A stretch of DNA of 64,000 nucleotides, from positions 124,001 to 188,000 of the forward strand of contig NZ_JAIEUI010000008.1 of assembly GCF_022234545.1 (NCBI RefSeq). Reading direction: 5' to 3'. The notes beneath the pieces are model-generated. The model was given only the letters and a program-made list of their open reading frames with translations, searched no databases and was not told where the DNA came from. Of this stretch, positions 58,663 through 64,000 are shown one piece after another. A program made the translations under genes and the position numbers. The first letter of the stretch is position 1. Every line of letters starts with the position of its first letter. Source of the DNA: Paenibacillus piscarius. Its GTDB lineage: Bacteria > Bacillota > Bacilli > Paenibacillales > Paenibacillaceae.

Positions 58663-59859
58663 ATGAAGAAAATTGGGGCCATTATCTTGTCAACACTATT
58701 GACGGCGGTATTAGCATCCGGCTGCGGCAACAAAACAGAGGACAGCGGGAATTCTGCAAGCGGCGGGAACTCGGCCGGAGGCACCATCAAAATCGGGGCT
58801 GACCTGGAGCTTACAGGCGGTCAGGCTTCTTTCGGTGACTCCGCCTCCAAGGGCGCGAAGCTGGCGGTGGACCAGATCAATGCGGCGGGCGGCGTACTCG
58901 GCAAGAAGCTTGAGCTGGTAGTGGCCGATAATGCTTCGAAGTCAGAAGAAGCGACCCAGGCTGCGCAGAAGCTGATCACCAATGACAAGGTCGTGACCAT
59001 CATCGGCGCATCGACTTCGACCAACACGCTGGGGATTGTTCCGGTAGCTACGGAGAAGAAGATCCCGCTGGTCTCGGTAGGTGCTACGAATCCGAAGGTG
59101 ACCGTGGATGAGCGCAGCGGCAATGTGAATGAATATGTGTTCCGCGCCGCGTTCATCGATCCGTTCCAGGGTGAGGTTATGGCGAACTTTGCGCTCGATT
59201 CCCTGAAGGCGAAGACGGCTGTGATCTATACCGATACTTCCTCTGACTATTCCAAGGGCCTGCAGAAGTTCTTCGAAGAGACCTTCAAGGCCAAGGGCGG
59301 TGAGGTGCTGAGCCAGGAGTCCTACCAGCAGAAGGATTCGGACTTCAAGGCGGTGCTGACCCGAATCAAGGCAGCGAATCCTGATGTAATCTACCTGCCG
59401 GGCTATTATGAAGAAGTAGGTAAAATCGTCAAACAGGCCCGCGAGATGGGCATCACGGTTCCGTTCCTCGGCGGCGACGGCTGGGATTCGCCGCAGCTGG
59501 CGGAGATTGCCGGTGCCAAGGCGCTGGAGAATACGTTCATGTCCAATCACTATTCGCCTGAAGATACAGCGCCTGAAGTCACCAGCTTCGTGGATGCTTA
59601 CAAAGAAGCCAACGGCGGCGCAGTTCCCGACGGGATGGCTGCTCTCGGTTACGATGCGCTGAAGCTGGTAGCCGATGCGATTGGACGCGCCGGTGAAGCT
59701 GATCCGGCCAAGATCACTGAAGCACTCGCTGCCACCAAGGACCTGCAGCTCGCTACAGGCAAGATTACACTGAACGATAAGCATGACCCGGTCAAAGCCG
59801 CGGTTGTCCTGAAATTCGTTGACGGCAAACAGACCTTTGAGACCAAAGTTAACCCTTAA
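58663..59859 (+). CDS. livJ: Branched-chain amino-acid-type substrate-binding lipoprotein
   Basis: 398 residues. Lipoprotein signal ends in LASGC (Cys21). Then a Ser/Gly-rich stretch and a periplasmic-binding-protein type 1 domain: IKIGADLELTGGQASFG, KLELVVADNASKSEEA, IIGASTSTNTLGIVPVATEK. These pairs match LivJ/LivK. It is the capture subunit for the preceding LivHMGF; substrate specificity may include alanine, given the downstream ald. Confidence 0.85.
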   Translation: MKKIGAIILSTLLTAVLASGCGNKTEDSGNSASGGNSAGGTIKIGADLELTGGQASFGDSASKGAKLAVDQINAAGGVLGKKLELVVADNASKSEEATQAAQKLITNDKVVTIIGASTSTNTLGIVPVATEKKIPLVSVGATNPKVTVDERSGNVNEYVFRAAFIDPFQGEVMANFALDSLKAKTAVIYTDTSSDYSKGLQKFFEETFKAKGGEVLSQESYQQKDSDFKAVLTRIKAANPDVIYLPGYYEEVGKIVKQAREMGITVPFLGGDGWDSPQLAEIAGAKALENTFMSNHYSPEDTAPEVTSFVDAYKEANGGAVPDGMAALGYDALKLVADAIGRAGEADPAKITEALAATKDLQLATGKITLNDKHDPVKAAVVLKFVDGKQTFETKVNP

Positions 59860-59910
59860 GAGGCTCATTCGCATATAATAAGGAATGAGAAGATCTAGGG
59901 AGGAATCCGT

Positions 59911-61050
59911 ATGATTGTTGGCATACCCGCAGAAATCAAGAATAACGAGAACCGTGTCGCCATCACTCCGGCCGGGGTAGAAGCGCTGCGGAAGGCAGGG
60001 CATGAGGTGCTGATTCAGCGTGCTGCCGGTACCGGCAGCGGCTTCGAGGACCGCGAATATTCGGACAAAGGTGCAACCGTGCTGGATACCGCTGCCGAGG
60101 TCTGGAGCCGGGCGGAGATGATCATTAAGGTGAAGGAGCCGCTGCCGGAGGAGTACGCTTTTTTCCGGCAGGGTCTGATCCTGTTCACCTATCTGCATCT
60201 CGCGCCTGAAGCGGCTCTGACCCGGGAGCTGGTGGAGAGCGGGGTCACCGCAGTCGGGTATGAGACAATCCAGTTGGAGGATGGCTCGCTGCCGCTGCTC
60301 ATTCCGATGAGCGAGGTTGCCGGACGGATGGCGGTGCAGATCGGAGCCTCGCTGCTGGAGAAGCCGCATGGGGGCAAAGGGGTGCTGCTCAGCGGGGTGC
60401 CGGGAGTACAGCCGGGAGAGGTCGTTATTGTCGGGGGCGGCATTGTCGGCACGAATGCGGCGAAGATCGCCCTCGGGATGGGAGCGCGCGTGACGGTGCT
60501 GGATCTCAATGCGGACCGGCTGCGGGCGCTGGACGATATTTTTGGCGGACGGCTGGTGACAGTCATGTCGGATTCCTACCATCTGGAGCAGGCCGTGCGC
60601 CGGGCCGATCTGCTGATCGGGGCGGTGCTGATCCCGGGAGCCCGTGCCCCGAAGATCGTCAAAGAGTATATGGTAGAGCAGATGGCCGAAGGCTCTGTTA
60701 TTGTGGATGTGGCAATTGATCAGGGTGGCTCCGTGGAGACCATCGACCGGATTACGACGCATGAGAATCCAACGTATGTGAAGCATGGCGTAGTTCATTA
60801 CGCTGTTGCCAACATGCCCGGTGCCGTCGCCCGGACCTCCACCCTGGCGCTGACCAATGTGACGATTCCCTACGCGCTCCAGATCGCTAATCTGGGCATC
60901 CGCGACGCTGCGGTGAATAACGCGGCGCTGGCGCGCGGCCTGAATGTGGTGGCTGGGCAGGTGACCAATGCTGCTGTGGCTGAGAGTTTGGGGTATGCGT
61001 ATGCGGATGGAGTCGCGGCGTTGGCGGAGGTTGGCGGGGACAGTGAATGA
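59911..61050 (+). CDS. ald: Alanine dehydrogenase
   Basis: 379 residues, typical length. NAD+-dependent deamination of L-alanine to pyruvate. [20 protein letters not shown] is the N-terminus; Lys75 ([10 protein letters not shown]) and His96 (YLHLAPE) are the catalytic pair; [18 protein letters not shown] is the NAD loop. GGGAGGAAT upstream. Follows the binding-protein gene by 51 bp with only a weak hairpin between (CTCATTC/GAATGAG), so probably cotranscribed. Confidence 0.93.
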   Translation: MIVGIPAEIKNNENRVAITPAGVEALRKAGHEVLIQRAAGTGSGFEDREYSDKGATVLDTAAEVWSRAEMIIKVKEPLPEEYAFFRQGLILFTYLHLAPEAALTRELVESGVTAVGYETIQLEDGSLPLLIPMSEVAGRMAVQIGASLLEKPHGGKGVLLSGVPGVQPGEVVIVGGGIVGTNAAKIALGMGARVTVLDLNADRLRALDDIFGGRLVTVMSDSYHLEQAVRRADLLIGAVLIPGARAPKIVKEYMVEQMAEGSVIVDVAIDQGGSVETIDRITTHENPTYVKHGVVHYAVANMPGAVARTSTLALTNVTIPYALQIANLGIRDAAVNNAALARGLNVVAGQVTNAAVAESLGYAYADGVAALAEVGGDSE

Positions 61051-61082
61051 CTAATTTGCCCTGCGGGAAGGTGGGGCAGGTT

Positions 61083-61129
61083 GGGGGAGAATCAGGGGCT
61101 AATCGCCTGCGGTTCTCCCCGCTTTTTTT
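61083..61129 (+). terminator. Terminator of the liv-ald operon
   Basis: GGGGAGAA (61084-61091) pairs with TTCTCCCC (61113-61120), then GC and seven Ts. Confidence 0.88.
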
Positions 61130-61207
61130 GTCAGAAATAATGCTTGTCAAATCGGACAAGGTTTGATATACTCATTTTTGTTGTGACAAACACAACAATG
61201 ACAATAT

Positions 61208-61282
61208 GGCTCGTTGGTCAAGGGGTTAAGACACCTCCCTTTCACGGAGGTAACATGGGTTCGAATCCCATACGAGTCACCA
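61208..61282 (+). tRNA. tRNA-Glu (TTC)
   Basis: Acceptor GGCTCGT / ACGAGTC, anticodon loop CTTTCAC, T-arm GGGTTCGAATCCC, encoded CCA. Confidence 0.96.
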
Positions 61283-61286
61283 ATAT

Positions 61287-61369
61287 GCGGTAGTGGTGGA
61301 ATGGCAGACACGCTATCTTGAGGGGGTAGTGGGTGTATACCCGTGGAGGTTCGAGTCCTCTCTACCGCA
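61287..61369 (+). tRNA. tRNA-Leu (GAG)
   Basis: Acceptor GCGGTAG / CTACCGC, anticodon stem CTATC/GGTAG with loop TTGAGGG (GAG), long variable arm, T-arm GGTTCGAGTCC. No encoded CCA. Four bp after tRNA-Glu. Confidence 0.95.
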
Positions 61370-61381
61370 TAACATGAATGA

Positions 61382-61420
61382 GCAGAGACCTTTGATGATT
61401 CAAGGGTCTCTGCTTTTTTT
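61382..61420 (+). terminator. Terminator of the tRNA-Glu/Leu unit
   Basis: GCAGAGACC / GGTCTCTGC stem followed by seven Ts. Confidence 0.9.
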
Positions 61421-61666
61421 ATGATATAGGAAATCTAGAGAAATCCTGCAGAAAATGCAATAATTCTCTATACAAGCGGCCAGTGAGAGAAGACATCAGT
61501 AGCCTTCAGTTGCAGGGTGAATTGTTCATATGGATACCAGCAAAGCCTGTATGGCATGATGCTTACCAGTATGCGATTCTAAATGAAGAGTGGAATTCTA
61601 CCGTATAATCCTATCAATCTTGGAGACAATACTAGTAAACGCCTTAATTAGGAGGTAGTTACGGTA
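61421..61666. other. Intergenic region with a possible 41-codon frame
   Basis: A GTG-initiated frame at 61483-61608 would encode a 41-residue peptide (ELFIWIPAKPVWHDAY in the middle). It has no clear ribosome site and looks like a gene fragment. The segment also carries the promoter of the next gene, not assigned. Confidence 0.25.
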
Positions 61667-61939
61667 ATGAATTACTCCGAGGTCTATGATCTTCATCTTC
61701 AGTTACTCAAGGCATACAGTGCGCTTAACAACCAAGACTACTCGGTTTATCAAGCGGAAATTGATTACTACACGAATCAGCTGCGGTTTGCGGAGGATAT
61801 GGTGCAGCGGATCTTTGTCCTGAACCAGTTAGTCAAGATTCATGAGAAAGAGCGGGGCGACCTGATCAGGTGGTGCTCTGAAACGTATTTCAATCAAAAG
61901 CAAGATTATAGCGGCTCACAGGACGGGGTTACCGGATAA
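61667..61939 (+). CDS. Small conserved-looking helical protein, unknown
   Basis: 90 residues, TTAGGAGG upstream. Mostly helical and Tyr/Gln-rich (LHLQLLKAYSALNNQDYSVY, NQLRFAEDMVQRIFVLNQLV). No family recognised. The terminator stem begins within its last codons. Confidence 0.55.
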   Translation: MNYSEVYDLHLQLLKAYSALNNQDYSVYQAEIDYYTNQLRFAEDMVQRIFVLNQLVKIHEKERGDLIRWCSETYFNQKQDYSGSQDGVTG

Positions 61940-61958
61940 CCCGCCTGTGAGCTTTTTT
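61914..61958 (+). terminator. Terminator overlapping the gene end
   Basis: GCTCACAGG / CCTGTGAGC stem with a GGGTTACCGGATAACCC inner palindrome and six Ts. Confidence 0.88.
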
Positions 61959-62072
61959 GATTCTCATGCTGAAGCGGCGCCCCGTCAGGGAAGCCCTTCC
62001 ATTGACAGCCCCTCCATGTTCCGTTATACCTGCATATATATTAGATTCGACAGGGACGGGGGAAGTTCTACC

Positions 62073-63617
62073 ATGAATTCATTCATTTCGGTCATGCTGG
62101 TGGACGATGAGCCGCTTGCACTAGATCATGTCTATCACTCGGTAGCCTGGGAAGAGAACGGCTTCCAGGTAGTTGCCCAAGCGACCAGCGGGCGCATGGC
62201 ACTGCGGAAATTCGAGGAGCTGCGGCCGCAGATTGTTATTACCGACATCTCCATGTCTCCTATGGACGGGCTGGAGCTGGGACGTCATGTGGTTCAGCTT
62301 GCCCCGAGGACCCGCCTGATCTTTCTGACCGCTTACCGTGACTTTGATTATGCCCGCCAGGCGCTGGAGCTGCGCGCGGCCCATTATCTGCTTAAGCATG
62401 AGATCAGCCGTAACCGTCTGCTGGAACAGCTGAAGCTGCTGAAGGAAGGTCTGGCAGCAGAAGCCGCTGAGGAAGAAGGGCAGGGACATGCGCTCGATAT
62501 TCTGCTTAAGGATATGCTGGAGGGTAAATATCAGGCTCCTGCAGGGAATCAGGAATCCCGGCTGCACCGGCTCGTTGCAGATTATCAGCAGGGTCAGCCA
62601 GGGCTGCTGTATTTCGAGCTGGAGGCCGCAATGAAGCTGGACGGCAGCCGGAGTAATGCGCGCAGTGCCCCAGCCCTCGTATGGAAGAATATCGAAGAAG
62701 AGATCCGTCTTCAGTCCTCGGATGTAGAGGAGCTTCGATTTCTGGAGATGGATGAAGGCGGATACATCGGGCTGCTGAAGTTATCCTCGTCCAGCAGTCT
62801 GTTGCTTCAGCACTACAATTTGCGGCAGGCCGCAGCGCAGCTGCTGGCCTGCCTGGAGACCGCTTATGATGGGGAGCTTCCCAGAGTGATCCTATCCGCA
62901 GGCAATGGCGCAGAACTGCCGGACCGCAGATATGCAGCGATGAGGCTGGCCTATGATTATTCTGTGTTTTTGCCGCCGGGTGCTGTATTTTTGCTGGAGC
63001 AAGCCGCCTCTTCCAGAGAAGCTACCAGTATCGCCTTAGAGGCGAGACAATACCTGCGGTCCCCCGAACCGAGCCTGTTGGAGCGGCTGAAGACCGGTCT
63101 GGATCACATTGCTGCTCAGGCCTATCTGGGAGATTTGCGCGCCGTCATGGGTGAGATTCAGGCTGCAATCCGCAAGGATGGAAGCCCCGGCTCTGATCAG
63201 GTGCTGGGCACAGACGCGCGGCAAATCGTTAACAGCCTGTACCGGATTCTGGATGACTATTTACTGCGGAATCAGCCCCGGAAGCAGTACTCCCGCTGGG
63301 TCAACAAAGCTATGGAGTATGTTGCCGTGAATTATGCAGACCCCGACTTGTCTCTGGAGACGGTTGCCGGCCATCTGCAGATCAGCAGCATCCATCTGCG
63401 GACCACCTTCAAGCGGGAGACGGGCCAGTCCCTGCTGGACTATACCACAGAATACCGGATAGGGCTGGCGAAGCAGCTCCTGCTGAGTGGTGAGTACAAG
63501 ATCTACGAGGTATCGGAGAAGGTAGGGTACAAAACCAGCCAGTACTTCAGCCAGGTATTCAAAAAGACCACAGGTATACAGCCGAAGGACTTCCAGCAGC
63601 AGAGAGGCAGCGAATAG
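62073..63617 (+). CDS. YesN-type response regulator with AraC output domain
   Basis: 514 residues. Receiver (1-120): acidic pair in MLVDDEPLALD (Asp11/Asp12), phospho-acceptor Asp58 in IVITDISMSPMDG, Lys near 107. A long middle region, then a C-terminal AraC HTH pair (LETVAGHLQISSIHLRTTFK, IYEVSEKVGYKTSQYFSQVF and KTTGIQPKDFQ). Start 62073 has GGGGGAAG upstream; the 61947 frame runs through the terminator. Pairs with the kinase gene right after it. Confidence 0.9.
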   Translation: MNSFISVMLVDDEPLALDHVYHSVAWEENGFQVVAQATSGRMALRKFEELRPQIVITDISMSPMDGLELGRHVVQLAPRTRLIFLTAYRDFDYARQALELRAAHYLLKHEISRNRLLEQLKLLKEGLAAEAAEEEGQGHALDILLKDMLEGKYQAPAGNQESRLHRLVADYQQGQPGLLYFELEAAMKLDGSRSNARSAPALVWKNIEEEIRLQSSDVEELRFLEMDEGGYIGLLKLSSSSSLLLQHYNLRQAAAQLLACLETAYDGELPRVILSAGNGAELPDRRYAAMRLAYDYSVFLPPGAVFLLEQAASSREATSIALEARQYLRSPEPSLLERLKTGLDHIAAQAYLGDLRAVMGEIQAAIRKDGSPGSDQVLGTDARQIVNSLYRILDDYLLRNQPRKQYSRWVNKAMEYVAVNYADPDLSLETVAGHLQISSIHLRTTFKRETGQSLLDYTTEYRIGLAKQLLLSGEYKIYEVSEKVGYKTSQYFSQVFKKTTGIQPKDFQQQRGSE

Positions 63618-63619
63618 CT

Positions 63620-64000
63620 ATGCGGAAAATTAAGAATAAAATCCTTGGCAGCGTTATACTAATCGTTACTCTGTCTGTAACAGCCATCAGTGCACTGGCG
63701 TATGAGCAGTTCTCTTCAATTCTCGAAACGCAGGCTCTGCGTGAAGATACCATCCACCTGGAGCAGACAACGAATCAGATGAACCACATGATCGACGATG
63801 TACAGAAATATGCCGCCAATATGGTCAATGATGAGCTGCTGCAGCGGTTTGCTGCAAGATTGAACTACCCCTCCACGTATGATGAGCTAAGCGCTTACCG
63901 TGATGTCGTCGTCCAGCTGACCAAATTCAATGTATTGCGTGACTACCTTGAGAGCTCGGCCATCATCCGCTCGGACGGCAAGATCTTCTGGTCCTCCCTG
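63620..64000 (+). CDS. YesM-type sensor histidine kinase, N-terminal part (cut by window end)
   Basis: Starts 2 bp after the response-regulator stop. MRKIKNKILGSVILIVTLSV gives the first membrane helix, then an extracellular dCache-like sensor (LETQALREDTIHLEQTTNQM, IIRSDGKIFW). The HAMP and kinase domains lie beyond the window. Position and start type match YesM/YesN pairs that control carbohydrate uptake. Confidence 0.8.
   Translation, partial: MRKIKNKILGSVILIVTLSVTAISALAYEQFSSILETQALREDTIHLEQTTNQMNHMIDDVQKYAANMVNDELLQRFAARLNYPSTYDELSAYRDVVVQLTKFNVLRDYLESSAIIRSDGKIFWSSL

Noticed and set aside
58942..60798. 618-codon minus-strand open frame
   Set aside because: Antisense to the liv binding protein and ald; no motif, low-complexity residue use, no ribosome site.

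Overview
Organism. The window reads as a chromosomal segment of a Paenibacillus-like, spore-forming Firmicute. The grounds are two S-layer-homology (SLH) proteins, an LplB/LplC-type sugar ABC operon with AraC/YesN-type regulators, the spore-cortex protein CmpA next to SprT, strong GGAGG ribosome sites, frequent TTG/GTG starts, and CRISPR repeats that closely resemble the type I-C repeat I recall from Bacillus halodurans. The backbone looks GC-rich; 9.4-12.2 kb and 33.6-43.1 kb are visibly AT-rich and look like accessory DNA.

Layout. 0-9.3 kb: a GNAT acetyltransferase (cut by the window edge), two paralogous SLH-PrcB_C proteins flanking a carbohydrate ABC importer with its AraC regulator, and an ArsR-aldo/keto reductase pair. 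9.4-12.0 kb: AT-rich small genes (LprI-like lipoprotein, GNAT, XRE-cupin regulator, YbaK) and the tail of a dead RibD/DHFR-like gene. 12.2-31.8 kb: the most interesting locus, a regulator followed by about 19 same-strand, often overlapping genes: SRPBCC protein, type II polyketide ketosynthase pair (KS-alpha plus a KS-beta lacking catalytic residues), ACP, AcpS-type transferase, MFS exporter, cupin, amidohydrolase, cyclase, TIGR04076 protein, three HemW-like radical SAM enzymes, an AhpD-fold protein without its cysteines, a U32-type protein, an iron-sulfur flavoprotein, an alpha/beta hydrolase, two probable B12-binding radical SAM proteins and a HEAT-repeat protein. Three 11-bp-spaced direct repeats precede the operon, and a chain of ATGA-coupled tiny ORFs lies between the two B12-type radical SAM genes.

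31.9-43.1 kb: a 175-bp two-fold-symmetric interspersed element, two CRISPR arrays (17 and 14 repeats) with homologous leaders but no cas genes, a collapsed third array, and between and after them AT-rich cargo (ketopantoate reductase-like, TetR, metallopeptidase, APH-like kinase, RidA, HAD phosphatase, SH3-like protein, two XRE proteins, several small membrane proteins). 43.3-54.7 kb: housekeeping and regulatory genes (diguanylate cyclase, CGNR, DinB, CmpA, SprT, pentapeptide, Lrp, MBL), tRNA-Asn and tRNA-Ser with a duplicated tRNA 3' end, a 51-bp tandem repeat, two Gfo/Idh/MocA dehydrogenases around an AraC regulator, and a CPBP protease. 55.2-61.1 kb: a complete branched-chain-type amino-acid ABC importer (livHMGF plus binding protein) followed by alanine dehydrogenase. 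61.2-64 kb: tRNA-Glu, tRNA-Leu, a small protein, and a YesN/YesM-type two-component pair cut by the window end.

How the genes work together. The central cluster couples a minimal type II polyketide module (chain building on ACP, KS-beta as likely chain-length factor, SRPBCC and cyclase as likely folding or ring-closing enzymes, MFS as exporter) with a large set of oxygen-sensitive radical SAM, Fe-S and flavin enzymes, which suggests a radically modified polyketide or lipid made under low oxygen. The product is unknown to me. All functional statements are by recognition from sequence; no database search was run.
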